Shown here in pieces: positions 8,597-19,269 of a DNA stretch of 64,000 nt. The position numbers and the translations under genes are program-made. The DNA comes from Termitidicoccus mucosus. Lineage in GTDB: Bacteria; Verrucomicrobiota; Verrucomicrobiia; Opitutales; Opitutaceae. Every line of letters begins with the position of its first letter. Positions within the stretch are counted from its first letter, which is position 1. The DNA lies in assembly GCF_038725785.1 (NCBI RefSeq), contig NZ_CP109796.1, positions 1,550,001 through 1,614,000 of the forward strand, in the 5' to 3' direction. The notes under the pieces were generated by a model. The model did not search any database, was not told where the DNA came from, and saw nothing but the letters and a program-made list of their open reading frames with translations.

Positions 8597-11361
8597 ATTC
8601 GTATTCCTCTTTGATGATGATTGTTGTTTTCCAAATATGCAGTTTCCCCATGCAGGTAATCCTGCCCGATGAAGCACTGCCTCGACACCCTGTTGCGCGC
8701 GTCAACTGACGACGCCATTCCCAGTTTCAAATCCAGGGCAAGTTCGCGCTCCCCGGCCTGCCGGACATGCTCCCGCAACGTCGTCTTGTCGGGCGTAAAA
8801 ACAATCACCTGCTTTCGCCCCCGGGAGACAGACACATACCATTGATGCGCATGGGTGGCGGCCTGATTGCCGGCATCGGCCATCAACACCGTATCAACCG
8901 TCTTGCCTTGGGAGCCATAGGAGGTCACCGCATACCCGCGCACGAAAAGCCGCTGGGCGGGCTCCATCGTTTTCTCGATTCCCCTCGCGTCCTTGACCAC
9001 GACGGCTCCGTCATCCGCGATGCTTTGCACGGTGACCAGTTCGCCGTTGTTGATGCGGTGGCCCTCGCGCGAGTTACCGTTGAACTTGACCTGCAAGCGG
9101 TCTCCCGGGGCGACTTCCAAGGACACGGGCATTGCGGCGATAAAACGCTCCGCATAACGGAAACTCACCCTGCTGGATACGCCGTCCTTTTCCAGAATGA
9201 CGCCATGGTCATCCGTCCCGACCACGGGGCAAATGTCCCCCTTGGCAAACCGGCCGTAACCACGAACAAAACACACATGGTAGTCGGACTGGTAAAATCG
9301 AGGGTCCACTTTCTGGGCCGCATTCAGGTCAACAGGCTGGCAGGTGTCGATGCGCACTCCGCGACCAATGATGCCTGCTTCAAACAATTTCGCCCTGATT
9401 GCCTCATTGGTTTGACGAACCTCCTCCCTTGTTTGGGCGACTGCCAGCACCCGCTCTTTTCGCTCAACGGCGGCCAGATATTCCGAGGCAAGCGCATTTC
9501 GATAGTCCTCGACGGCGACTTCGCGGATGCAGCCCAGACGATCCAAAGCGTCAAACGACTCCACGGTTTTCCCCTCCGCCGCCAGCTTCACCGCGTTTCT
9601 GTAATGACGGATGAACGCGCGTTCCGCCGATGTCCCGGCCCGCGACGGGTCCTGCCTTCGGATCGACCGGAGCACGGCCGGTTTCAGTCCGGCATGTTTT
9701 TCAATGGCACGCAGCGCATCGGAAAACGCAACGGCTCCATGCTGCCGGGTGTCCCCGGACAGGATCAGCCGTCCGCCGTTCGATTGCACGACACAAATCA
9801 ATTCAGCGAGCTGTTGCGCCCCGACCTGCCCGGCCTCATCCACCATCACGACCGCGTTTGGAGGCAGTTGCTTTCGCTGCAAAAACGACGCAAGCGTTTC
9901 GGCCTCCAGCCCGTCCGCCTGCAAGTCCTGCGCTTGCTGGCGCTGGGGCGTCAGCACCACGACTGCTTTTTGCGCAGCCGCCAGCCCCCGCTCCACTTCT
10001 TTCAGGGTAAAACTTTTTCCCGTTCCGGCACCACCGCGAAACAGAGTGATAAAATCACAACTGCCGAGGATCTTTTTTACGGCCATCGCCTGTTCATGCG
10101 AAAGCGCCGGAGACGCCTGATAGTTTGGATTCAGCGCGGGAAACCGTCCGCGCCCATCGGCGGCGGCCATCACGACTGCCAGTTCGCAATTAAAAACTTC
10201 GCGCACCGTGAGCTTGTCCGTTCCCGGCTCTTTCAGATAACCGCGCTCCGACAGGGCCTGACGCAACGCATCAAGATCGAAGTCCAGTCCGCGTCCACGC
10301 TCCAGGGCGGCGGCCAGCAACTCATGCTCATGGACGACGGAGCGCCGCTCAAAAAGATACTGCTCGGCCCATTGCATGATGCCAGGCAGGTCCGGCTTTA
10401 TCGCCGGCAGGGGCGCTATCGTCGTCAATGCTTTCAAGGAGGCGACTTCTTCGGGTGGCATTTCCCCGCGCCATCGGGCACGCAACCGCTCCGCATTCGA
10501 GTTCTTCAGTTTTCGTCGGCGGTTTCCATGGGCGATTTGTTCACGCAGGTCTTTGATGCTGACATTGGTGGTTTCAAGAGGAGCCTTGCCTTCCTGCAAC
10601 AGACGGCGCGTCTCCTCGTCAATTTGATGATGCCTTTTGGAAAACCGCTCAATGGCACTGGCGGGGACGTTCTTGATCTCAAAGCCCGTGGGGTGGTTGA
10701 GGATTTCATAGCCGAGGGCGCGCAGCCCTTTGGCCAGTTCATGCCGGTAAAGGTTGGTGGCAAACCGATGCGCCCGATACATGCCCGAAGGCTCCAGCGC
10801 CTTCCACCTGTCTTCCACCGGGTCAAAGGTCGCGTTCATGACCACGCAGTGGGTGTGCAGATGCGGGTCGAGTTCCCGGCTCGTCTCATGGCGGAAGCAC
10901 GCGCTGATGATGTTTCCGGTGACCCGTTCGCCGTTTTTACTGGATTTGCGCACCCGCGTTTCCGCACACTTTTCGAGCTCCGACAGGGCCAGGCGAACCG
11001 CCTTTTCGTGCAGCCCGACAATGCGCTCATCCTGATAAAGCGCGACAATGGAAACGCTTTTTGGCGGCGCCATCGTGAAGTCAAAAAAGACGCGCCGGTT
11101 GGCCTTGGCCCGACCACCCTCGCGCCTGACCGAGTTCATGCGCTGGCCTAATTTTAACCCCGTTTGCGGATGCAATCCCTCGCACAAGGCGATGAAGGAT
11201 TTTTCCGTCACGGGGCCATCCAGGCCGAGTTTGTCAGCACCTTGGCCGAGCCATTCGCCGAGGACTTTCTTGTCCTCGGAATAATAGTCGCCCAGCCCCA
11301 AGTGCTCGCGAAAATACTGCCTTGCCGTTTTCAGGTTATATTGGATTTTTGTCTGTATCAT
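8593..11361 (-). CDS. MobF-family (TrwC/TraI-like) conjugative relaxase-helicase
   Basis: It nicks and unwinds mobile-element DNA at oriT for conjugative transfer. The protein is 922 residues if it starts at the ATG at 11361 (MIQTKIQYNLKTARQY), which places the tandem tyrosines of GLGDYYSED about where TrwC relaxases have their catalytic tyrosines. The metal-binding histidine triad is in DPHLHTHCVVMN near residue 165. The helicase half has Walker A GGAGTGKS near 445, Walker B VMVDEAGQ near 507, and a late motif with TSYGSQGKT and YVSVSRGRKQ, as in RecD-like helicases. The frame is open further upstream to 11502, but that extension shows no similarity to the family. No coupling protein or type IV secretion gene is visible, so it could act only on a mobilisable element. 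It overlaps the next gene by 4 nt. Confidence 0.92.
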   Translation of the reverse strand: MIQTKIQYNLKTARQYFREHLGLGDYYSEDKKVLGEWLGQGADKLGLDGPVTEKSFIALCEGLHPQTGLKLGQRMNSVRREGGRAKANRRVFFDFTMAPPKSVSIVALYQDERIVGLHEKAVRLALSELEKCAETRVRKSSKNGERVTGNIISACFRHETSRELDPHLHTHCVVMNATFDPVEDRWKALEPSGMYRAHRFATNLYRHELAKGLRALGYEILNHPTGFEIKNVPASAIERFSKRHHQIDEETRRLLQEGKAPLETTNVSIKDLREQIAHGNRRRKLKNSNAERLRARWRGEMPPEEVASLKALTTIAPLPAIKPDLPGIMQWAEQYLFERRSVVHEHELLAAALERGRGLDFDLDALRQALSERGYLKEPGTDKLTVREVFNCELAVVMAAADGRGRFPALNPNYQASPALSHEQAMAVKKILGSCDFITLFRGGAGTGKSFTLKEVERGLAAAQKAVVVLTPQRQQAQDLQADGLEAETLASFLQRKQLPPNAVVMVDEAGQVGAQQLAELICVVQSNGGRLILSGDTRQHGAVAFSDALRAIEKHAGLKPAVLRSIRRQDPSRAGTSAERAFIRHYRNAVKLAAEGKTVESFDALDRLGCIREVAVEDYRNALASEYLAAVERKERVLAVAQTREEVRQTNEAIRAKLFEAGIIGRGVRIDTCQPVDLNAAQKVDPRFYQSDYHVCFVRGYGRFAKGDICPVVGTDDHGVILEKDGVSSRVSFRYAERFIAAMPVSLEVAPGDRLQVKFNGNSREGHRINNGELVTVQSIADDGAVVVKDARGIEKTMEPAQRLFVRGYAVTSYGSQGKTVDTVLMADAGNQAATHAHQWYVSVSRGRKQVIVFTPDKTTLREHVRQAGERELALDLKLGMASSVDARNRVSRQCFIGQDYLHGETAYLENNNHHQRGIRI

Positions 11362-11721
11362 GGTCGCATTTGCCGACACGGCGGCCATGCACTTATGAAA
11401 CGAAGCCTCGTTTTTTTGGTTGAGACACTTACCCTTGCGCGCCCGCAACGCGGAGTCTTTCATAAGTGAGGTGCATGCCGGTCGCACTTGCGACCGCGTC
11501 AACCGAAGCGCTTTTTCTTCAATCTGTGAAAACGAACACGCGCACCGGACATGGACAAATGCGGCCGCGCTGCGCTGTTTCGGCCCGCCATTGTCCGCCG
11601 GTAATGATCAGGCATGGGAACACGGTATTTGCTCCAGCTCTTGGGAGCTTCCTGCAAGCACCGCGATCCCATGCCGTCCGGGTTGAAAACTGGCACTCGC
11701 CTGTTTGTTATGGGAGGCTAT
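11362..11721. other. Intergenic, upstream of relaxase
   Basis: About 360 bases between the relaxase start and the broken DUF3102-like gene. I see no convincing gene. It would be the place to look for an oriT, but I could not identify a nic-like site with confidence. Confidence 0.5.
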
Positions 11722-12217
11722 TCAGAAAAACACTTCCGGAGAATTTGTAGAGAGGCCGGAGGTCCGGCGGATGGATTCATGCGAGAGTTTGCCACGGACG
11801 GGTGCAAGTCTTGCGCAGAGCAAGCACCAGCCTGTTTGACAAACCACATGGCGGGGCAACTGGAGGGCAATGGCGTTTTCGGACTTCCGTTTTGGTTCGG
11901 TGGCGATGCCGAGGCGCGCATACGCCTGCCTCAAACTCATGCCAGCAAAGGCGGATGTATCCGCAACCGTGCGGGCAAGTTTCATGTAGCGTTGGGCAGT
12001 GCGGACCCTTGAAATTGGCCTCCAGCCACAGAAGCCATGAGCCCGCATCCATCTGTTTGCGAACCCGGTGTTTTTCGGCGAGGAGCAATTTGCCCGCCTG
12101 CCATGCCGCCGACAAGGCTTCATCGAGCAGTGTCCGCGACTGGCTGGAAATCGCTTCCACGCGGGAGTGCAGCTGGTTGATCTGTTCGGCGGCAGAAATC
12201 CTTTCGCATGTGTTCAT
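11722..12217 (-). pseudogene. DUF3102-like element gene, frameshifted
   Basis: The N-terminal part starts MNTCERISAAEQINQLHSRV at 12217 and runs to GSWLLWLEANFKG. After a one-base shift near 12010 the next frame continues VRTAQRYMKLART and then SLRQAYARLGI. The spliced product resembles the DUF3102-type proteins found on plasmids and integrative elements, which share the pattern Trp/Leu-rich helix, then TAQRYM. Neither frame alone carries the whole domain, so the gene is probably dead or contains a sequencing error. It shares its fate and strand with the nearby relaxase. The function of the family is not known to me. Confidence 0.6.
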
Positions 12218-12319
12218 GCGGTGGATGATATTCCATCATTTCATCGGGAAATAGGGCGCTTAGGTGTAATTTGCCGGGTTTCCGGAGAAAGATGCCGCCC
12301 AAATATAGCCGCTTAGGTA

Positions 12320-14757
12320 TCAAAGGCTCGCGTCCCTCAATTCCGGTCCGTCATCGCCGCCGCCCCATACCGCGTAACGAAACCAACCGTCCCGCGACAG
12401 GTTCAACGTTCCGAACGACTCGGGCGACAAATTCAGCCCGCCGACCACCACGATGCGCCGCGCCGGGTTTTTCGGATGGCGCATGACCGCTTGAATGGCG
12501 ATGCCGTCGCCAAACCATGACCGTTCGCCCCAAGTGATGCCGTCTCCTGTTATCGTCACGCCCAGTCCCCTGTCCAACTCGCGCCAGACCGAGTTCGTCC
12601 GTGCGTTGCCGATGAGCACGAGATTGAGTTCCGCATTTCTCTGCCGCCAGTTCGCTATCCATGACCATCCGGCATCCGCTGAAATGGGTTTTCCGCCACC
12701 CGGCTTGAATCGCCTCCGCGACGGTGGCGTTGGCCGCGTTCTCCTCATCGTTTCCCGTCGACCCGATCACCACCCAAAATTTCTCTGTCAGCACGTCCTG
12801 CACCGAGCCCCGGCGGACGCGCTCCGCGCCATCCTCCCAGCTAATTCCAGCTGCTGCGCGGCCCATTCAATCAAATCCTCCCATGCGCCCAAATGTGCCG
12901 ACCTTCTGGGCGGCGTTTCAAACGCACAGGCGCGCTGCACGCACGGCCTTGGTTACGAATGCCTTTGATGTTTTCAAATCCCATGCCCCGGTTCGTTGCC
13001 GCCGTCGTTGATGATAAAAACATCGGGAGTTTTTCTTTAGAAAAGCACTCATCCGATCTCCTCTCATAAACCATTCCCGAAATTCCTTTCTTTCGAAAAA
13101 GCGGCCACAAGGTTTCGGGGCATGTTTTGGTCGAGGACAAATTCCGGTTCAGGACGGCGATCCCGGCAAAACGTCCGCCAGCTTGCGCAGGCATCGAAAG
13201 CCAGCGGTGCGCGCTGCACATGCCCATCAAGGTCACGCGATTGCGATCAAATAGATAATTCCGGCCAACCGCTTCCAGCACCTCCGCGAGATGGGCGGAT
13301 TCCATCGGCAGGCCGGTGGGTCGGTTGTGATAGCGGACCAAAGCAAAATGACGCCGTGCCTTTCCGCGAGTTTGGCCATTCGGTCCGCCAGATGATGATC
13401 GTCCAGAAACGGACTTTCCAAAAGGGTTTGGCGGCGGAAACGGCGGTGGGAAGAATGACGACAAGCGGCAGAGCGGAAGCGTCCTTTTTATAGCAGGAAG
13501 GAACATATATCCGGTAGCATTGTTGGGAATCGTCGATTCTTGATACAAAACCATTCAAATGCAGGCCGGTCACATGGGAAAACGGCTCGCCCCGGCGGAC
13601 TCGCATCAATGCCTCCTGTGTGATCCATAGCTCATGCACAAACCGGCGCTCCCAACCGCGCCTGCCGCCAATCGGATCGGGATTTCGCCCTTCCCTGCAT
13701 TGTTTTTCTCAAATTGGGAGGCAAGGAATCCAAGCCGGGCCTTGAGTGCCGCAAAACCGCCATGCTCCTGCAAACGGAAAGGAAGGGCGTCTATTTCCAA
13801 AAGGGCGTCTTGAAGCGCATGCGCCGGGTGTCCGACAAGCAGCCTTTCATAATATTCCTTGCCGTTGACCTCAAGCACCACCTTGTGCAGTCCGCTTTGC
13901 GCAGTTGCCTTGTCCCATTGCACCTTGTTGCCCACCAGCCCCCCTGTCCGTTCGCCCGTGATTGAACGGACATGCCCGGTAAATTTGACAGAGAAAGGCG
14001 CGCCTCTGGGGGCGGCCGCCACTGGCTCATCAAATGTATAATAAATATTCTTTCTCATGATGGATTTTTCGAGCGAGGATTGCGCCGCAAGCGTGGCTTG
14101 GGCGGTTTTTACTCCGGCCAGGGACAAGTGCGCGCAAAATCCCCACAAGGTATCCTGCCTTGGTATTTTCACCACGACCAGATTGTCACCCGGTGCAATC
14201 GGCACTTTGGTCAAATCCCTGTATATGAACAGGGATCGCCTGCCCTTGGGGGCGAAAACACGTTTCCCGTTCGCAAACACCCGGGACACGCCCGTGCTGC
14301 CGATCAGCATCCATGCGTTGGTTTTTTTGGTCGATGTTACATTGAACGCGACATAGGCGACCATTCCATCCGTTTCCTTTGATTCCGGTTGGTTGAAAGC
14401 ATGATTAAAATCAACAAAATGGCGGCGCTCGTTCATGACGAACCACTTTGATAATCGTGCCCTCCCCATCCGGCACCCTGATGGCTTTTAATTTCTTGGA
14501 AAATTCATCCACGCTGGCGATGCTTTCGCTTAGATTGACGCGCTCCAGATAATCAATCTTGTCAAAATCCTCCCCTTTTTTGATTTGAAAAGGCCCAATG
14601 ACCAAGTGGTCTTTGATCTCTGCTCCGATAGATTTTGAAACCACCACCGGCAGGCGGACGCCGCTTGGCGCGGGTTCCTTTTCAGACGCGGCATGAGCGC
14701 TGAAACGTCAAGGAAATCGACGCCAGAACAAGACCGAAAACCTGTCTTGAATGCAAT
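12320..14757 (-). pseudogene. Secreted prolyl-oligopeptidase/esterase-family hydrolase, at least six frameshifts
   Basis: One protein can be followed through successive frames. A signal peptide (LHSRQVFGLVLASISLTF, then SAHAASEKE) lies near 14755-14690. An N-terminal domain follows (SKSIGAEIKDHLVIGPFQ, then VNERRHFVDFNHAFNQ). A long middle segment lies in the frame of 13606-14469. The alpha/beta-hydrolase entry is CYRIYVPSCYKKDASALPL near 13500. A nucleophile-elbow-like VTLMGMCSAHR lies near 13220. Then come KFWVVIGSTGNDEEN near 12770 and a C-terminal NLVLIGNARTNSVW near 12640 leading to the stop at 12320. The ending matches large esterases of Planctomycetes and Verrucomicrobia. With this many shifts no functional product is possible. 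The presumed ATG now reads TTG. Confidence 0.72.
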
Positions 14758-14778
14758 GCGGCCCGGCCAATGATTTTG

Positions 14779-14873
14779 ACCACAGATAGACACGAATCAA
14801 AACAGGCATTAACATTTGTTGCTTCATGATATTATTGGATTTTATCCGCATCTATTTGCGTTCATCTGTAGTT
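14779..14873. repeat. Imperfect inverted repeat of the 'accacagatgaacgcag' type
   Basis: The left arm starts ACCACAGATAGACACGA and the right arm ends GTTCATCTGTAGTT. They pair imperfectly around an AT-rich middle. It resembles the word-like intergenic hairpins at 35.4-35.7 kb. It sits just upstream of the decayed esterase gene. Confidence 0.55.
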
Positions 14874-14935
14874 AAATCAAGTGGTGTTGGCCTTAATCTT
14901 CAAATCACACCGTGGCGCTGTCTAGCGGACGAGCG

Positions 14936-15706
14936 TTACCTCCCGTTTTGTAACTCCCATCGCAGGCGCTTCCAGTCTCCGTCCGGTGGCTTCATTTTCA
15001 TCGTCACCCGGTTTCCGGCGCGAAAATAATCGTATTTGGTATCGTTGATTTTCTCTACACTGAAAGGTTTTCAAGGAATCGCCTCGTCCATATCCTCTGT
15101 TTGCCTTCCACGAAACATTCATGTCCTTGGCTCCGATTCGCCTTACCCGCTCGACCAAACCGTTTTTGTTGTAAGAAAGCTCGATGATTGCGGTCCGATC
15201 TCCTCGTCGATGATCCGCGCCATCCGCCCCTGCTCGTCCTCGACAACACATAACGGTTTTCCCGCAGCGCAGCACCGACGGATTTTCGCTTGCGCTCCAT
15301 TCCACGGACGCCAGCACCCGGTTTCCGGCGCGAATTTCGGCAATTTTGCCACCGTTGGCCTTGACCGAGAGGAGCTTGTTACAGCCATTTTGCCTCCACC
15401 CGGTGTTTCCCATAAAATTGCCGGTCTCGCGCTCCCACACGGAGGTCTCGAAGGGCGCAAATGAAACCGGCTGCCCGGCGCGACGTAATCTTCCGTTTCT
15501 GTCGCGTGGTCAATAAGCACCTCGAAAGAAATCCTCCGAAAACTCGACTGTGCATAGCTTGATGCGCAGAAACAAATCTCCGTCCTGATTCAGATCGCCC
15601 AGCGCCGTAGCTGCGCGGGCAAAACGGATTCGCGAGAATAATGCCCGTCGAGAACCAGATAAAGGGCAATACCGCTGAAAAACACGGGACCGCGCTTTTT
15701 CCGCAT
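14936..15706 (-). pseudogene. Unknown secreted protein, frameshifted
   Basis: A signal-peptide-like start (MRKKRGPVFFSGIALYLVL) at 15706 is followed, with frame changes, by ALGDLNQDGDLFLRIKLC, then VLIDHATETEDYVAPGSRFH. Next come GGKIAEIRAGNRVLASVEW, IELSYNKNGLVERVRRIG and a final KINDTKYDYFRAGNRV with a TAA stop at 14936. The motif order is coherent, so this is a real gene in decay rather than noise, but I do not recognise the family. Three reading frames are used in under 800 bases. It lies between two other broken genes on the same strand. Confidence 0.5.
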
Positions 15707-15719
15707 GTAAAATCGTTGC

Positions 15720-17120
15720 GTCACCAAAAAATCCTTTCGCTTGATTGATGACATCCATGCCGCAAAACCACCGAGCGAGCCGCTTTCCGTTGCATGATGC
15801 CGGCCCGGGTTTTTTTCTCCATGCTGCATCTCCGCCCGTGCTGTCATATTTGGGCAACCACACCGTCATTAAAATTTCTTTCGGTGGCATGACAAACCCG
15901 CCGCGCGGGTGAATCACAAGCCAGCGTTTGGTCCCTAGCGGCGGCAAGCTGGGCAGCCAGCGGACAGCGTTGCCAAATACGGCGATGTCATAATTGCCCA
16001 TGGGCAGAGTTTCGGGCGGGGCGCGCCTTGGGTCAAGAATCACAAATTCGCGATACAGCGGACTGGCTGACAGCATCGCCCGCAATTTCTTGCCGTATAA
16101 TGTGCCGAGTTCGGCCCGGTCGCAGAAAACCAGCAGCTTTTGCGCATCCGCCGAAACCTCTCCGCCGGGCGTTTCTGTTTTTATGAGCCTGATCGCGCCA
16201 CCTTCCGTCAACCCCGCCCGTAAATCATAATCACCCACGTAAAGCCTGCCCCAGCCCCACAAGCCCGCCAGCGCCAACGCGGCGAAACACGCGGTTCCGC
16301 TTGCCAGCTTCGCCCAAGGCAGAACGCGTCGGAGGACAAAGGCACGGTGCACAGCACCACGACATTAAACAGGACAATCCAGTTTACCGTCATGTAATCC
16401 TGCGCTGTGCAGGTCAGTCCGCACAGCAGCAGCAGCAGTGACACCGCCGCGCAAATTCCGAACGCGGAGACATAATGCGGACAGTCAGATTTGCCTGCTG
16501 TTAGCACAGACGGACTTGGCAGTCGGGCCACGGCAGACGCCAAACCATACCGACGCCATCACCATAAACCCAAAAAACAACACCAACCCCAACGCCGGCA
16601 ACCCCCGCTCCACCGCAATCTCAAGATAGCTGTTCAACAATCCCGTGTAGGAATAGTTCAGGCGCTCGGGCTGATACCACTGGCTGAAAAAATGCCCGCT
16701 CTCCCCGATGCCGATTCCCGTTAGCGGTTCAATAAAACTCATCGGCCCCGCCGCCCGCCATAATTCGAGGCGGTTGAGGATGGAGGCATCGCCGCCGCCT
16801 ACCATATCCCCTATGCGCTTACCCGCCGGAAATATGAAAAGCGAAAGAAGCAGGGCCATCAATCCGGTCACGCACGGCACGGCGGCATGCCTGCGTAAAG
16901 CCAGACCATGGCGACGCGTCAGAAAGAAAATCGCGATGAATAACAATAATCCCGCGAGAATCGGCCCACGCGAACCGGTGAGAGCAAGGCAAACCGCCGC
17001 CCCTGCCGCCATGATTGACACAACAACACGCAGCGCACGATGGAGGAAGAGCAACAGGGCAGGCACAGCCATGCGACCATCGCCGCCATGACCATCCCGC
17101 ATTCTATCGGCGACTCAAAG
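15720..17120 (-). pseudogene. O-antigen ligase-like membrane protein with C-terminal soluble domain, truncated and frameshifted
   Basis: The 17102-16485 frame gives several membrane helices and the O-antigen ligase/polymerase signature region: LALTGSRGPILAGLLLF, then GIGIGESGHFFSQWYQ and LNSYLEIAVERGLPALG. A shifted frame near 16490-16360 adds two more helices (FGICAAVSLLLLLCG and NWIVLFNVVVLCTV). A third frame continues from 16320 with LASGTACFAALALAGLWGWG and a soluble tail. The N-terminal half of the ligase is absent. Its 5' end is joined to a leader (NERWRACF) matching the start of the neighbouring lipoprotein gene (NRKWRACF). In life such enzymes transfer or polymerise O-antigen at the inner membrane. 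This copy cannot work. The 3' limit is uncertain. Confidence 0.6.
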
Positions 17121-17204
17121 CACGCCCGCCACCTTTCATTCGAGAAAAATTGATTTATGGAAACCCATGGTTGGAATGTGGTTTGCATATCCCTAGCCAT
17201 TGTA

Positions 17205-18260
17205 TTATTCCATGCCGATAACCTCGCCCTCGCCGATATCAACGCGGAGACGGTCGTCATAGCATGTCACTTTTTTGAAATCGCGGCCTATTCCCGTGAT
17301 CGCCCCCTCTGCCTTTGCACCATCCTCCGCCACCGGGGCGGCTGTTCGCAGGCGCACATGGTAGGTGGTGGAAAGCGGCATTTCACAGTCAGGAGCATGG
17401 CTGAAAGTCCTGCGAATTTCCAAAAGCTCCAGTTCCACGCCCGCCGTGTCGCGCACCCTGATCCCGTCGCAGAAAATCGTTTTATAGTCAACGAGGTCGC
17501 CCGTGGACATATCGACCATGTATTCGATTCTCCGTTCCTGCCTGACACCATAGCCCTCGTTTTTTATATAGAACCTGTTGAATTTATAATCAGATCGATG
17601 GTGCGTCAGGAATGTATATTTTAATACATTGCCAAGGGCTTCCATATGGCACGAACCGTGTTTAATATTCGCCTCCAGTGCCTTTATCCATTCCTTGCGC
17701 TTTTTCTTTTTTCCGTATAACTTGAGCGCACCTTCCGCGATGGCATTTTTTTGCTTCTCAGTGGGCGGACTGTTGTGAAGAAGAACCATAGCGCGTCTTT
17801 CCGCCGGCGGTTTCGCGGCATTATAATGATATATCGTTTTGGCGATTCTGCCGTCCGGGCGGTCGTATGTTTCCTTATAGGTGTATGATTTGCAGGAAAA
17901 AGAAAAACGGTCCATCTTGGTCGCAGCCTCAATGAGCGGTTTGAATTCGTCCCGTTCGCTGGCTTTCCCGTCGCGAACGGCGGCGGGTTTGATTGCCACG
18001 ACGCCGCTCCCCGTCGGCGGCATGAAATTCGGGTCCGCATGCAAACTGGCTTTCCCCAACGCCGGGGGAACAGTGACGGGTGTGATTGCGGCGACATTGG
18101 CTCCCATGTGCGGCGAGGTGTGCGCATCCGGCCCCGGCTGTTTTTTCCCCGGCAAAACGCAGCCAGTTGTCGCGGATGCCAGAAATAGCAGGCAGACAAT
18201 TGCCTGCGCGAAGCATGCTCGCCATTTTCTATTCAGAAAATTTGATTCATGGAAATCCAT
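17205..18260 (-). CDS. Lipoprotein of unknown function (tandem paralogue 1)
   Basis: The gene encodes 351 residues. A hydrophobic leader ends in a lipobox, LASATTGC, near residue 34, so the mature protein would be lipid-anchored. The middle segment (TKMDRFSFSCKSYTYKETYD) and the ending (FKKVTCYDDRLRVDIGEGE) match the next gene, 18314-19255, residue for residue in many places, so the two are tandem paralogues. Conserved features include paired cysteines (SFSC, GSCHME, VTCYDD) and a GDLVDYKTIFCDG segment. The region is AT-richer than the surroundings, consistent with transfer. I do not recognise the family. A third copy of the leader sits just downstream at about 17110-17200, fused to the broken ligase gene. 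Confidence 0.75.
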   Translation of the reverse strand: MDFHESNFLNRKWRACFAQAIVCLLFLASATTGCVLPGKKQPGPDAHTSPHMGANVAAITPVTVPPALGKASLHADPNFMPPTGSGVVAIKPAAVRDGKASERDEFKPLIEAATKMDRFSFSCKSYTYKETYDRPDGRIAKTIYHYNAAKPPAERRAMVLLHNSPPTEKQKNAIAEGALKLYGKKKKRKEWIKALEANIKHGSCHMEALGNVLKYTFLTHHRSDYKFNRFYIKNEGYGVRQERRIEYMVDMSTGDLVDYKTIFCDGIRVRDTAGVELELLEIRRTFSHAPDCEMPLSTTYHVRLRTAAPVAEDGAKAEGAITGIGRDFKKVTCYDDRLRVDIGEGEVIGME

Positions 18261-18313
18261 GGTTGAAATACTGCCTGCATGGTCATGCCCCTATCCTTGC
18301 CCAATGATAGGTG

Positions 18314-19255
18314 TTATTTCGGGCCATCATCGACAATCATGCCTTCGCCAATATCCACACGAAGACGGTCATCGTAACACGTCACTTTTTTATAATCGCC
18401 GATGATTCGCACAAGCGTCCTGTCCACCTGCCTACCGTCCGCATCGGGCGACTGGCATCGCAGCCGGTATGATCCAGAAACGGGAATGACATTAGCTGAT
18501 ATATAATTATAGGTTCTGACCACCTCCAAGAGTTTCAATTTCGATCCGGACATATCCTTTATGTCCTTGCCATCGAAAAAGAAAATCCTGTATCCAACAA
18601 GGTTGCCTGTGGTTGTATCAACCTCGTATTCAACCCTTCTTTTTTTCGAATGGCTAAAATGGCCCCTTATGTTGAACCCGGAAAGGCTGTAATTTATGAC
18701 ATGCCGCGTCATGAACACATATTTAAATATATTTTCATTGATTTCCATGTGACAGGCGCCACGCTTGATGTTCCCCTCCAGTTCTTTCATCCACGCCCTA
18801 GGCATTATTGTTTTTTCCCCATAGGCTTCCACCATTCTTCTGGTGATTAACGCCTTGAACTCATCGGAGGGGGGCGCGTTATTATAAATAATTATCTCAA
18901 CCCGATCTGCGGGGCTTTGTGATGCGTCAAAGCGGGTGATTGTCCTGAGATTGCCAGCACTGGGAGAATCATATGTTTCATCGATGGTGAATGCCGTGCA
19001 GCTGGAGGCAAATATATCCATTTTTGTTACCGCAGCAACCAGCGGCGTCAGCGCATCCCGGTGAATCATCTTCCCAAAGATGCCGTCGGTTCGTTTGATT
19101 GTTAAAATATTTCCATCGGGCGGGACGCTGCCTTCGCGCATTGGCGGCGTAGCGTTTTCCCCTGCACGAATCCTTTCTCTTTTCGGCAGGACGCATCCGC
19201 CCGTCATAATGGCGGCCAGAAATAGATAGAAAATAAACTGTCGTGATGCGGGCAT
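18314..19255 (-). CDS. Lipoprotein of unknown function (tandem paralogue 2)
   Basis: The gene encodes 313 residues. The leader MPASRQFIFYLFLAAIMTGG is followed by Cys, a clear lipobox (TGGC). It shares with its downstream paralogue the pattern TKMDIFASSCTAFTIDETYD, then CHMEINENIFKYVFMTRH, then TGNLVGYRIFFFDGKD, and the end KKVTCYDDRLRVDIGEGMI. The distance to the paralogue is 53 bases. Conserved cysteines suggest disulfides in the periplasm or at the surface. No enzyme motif is visible. Both genes are in a relatively AT-rich patch between decayed genes and the Sel1/TonB protein. Confidence 0.75.
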   Translation of the reverse strand: MPASRQFIFYLFLAAIMTGGCVLPKRERIRAGENATPPMREGSVPPDGNILTIKRTDGIFGKMIHRDALTPLVAAVTKMDIFASSCTAFTIDETYDSPSAGNLRTITRFDASQSPADRVEIIIYNNAPPSDEFKALITRRMVEAYGEKTIMPRAWMKELEGNIKRGACHMEINENIFKYVFMTRHVINYSLSGFNIRGHFSHSKKRRVEYEVDTTTGNLVGYRIFFFDGKDIKDMSGSKLKLLEVVRTYNYISANVIPVSGSYRLRCQSPDADGRQVDRTLVRIIGDYKKVTCYDDRLRVDIGEGMIVDDGPK

Positions 19256-19269
19256 TGTGGATTATTTAT

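Noticed and set aside
8767-11151. 794-codon open frame on the plus strand
   Set aside because: Antisense of the relaxase; the relaxase has histidine triad and Walker motifs.
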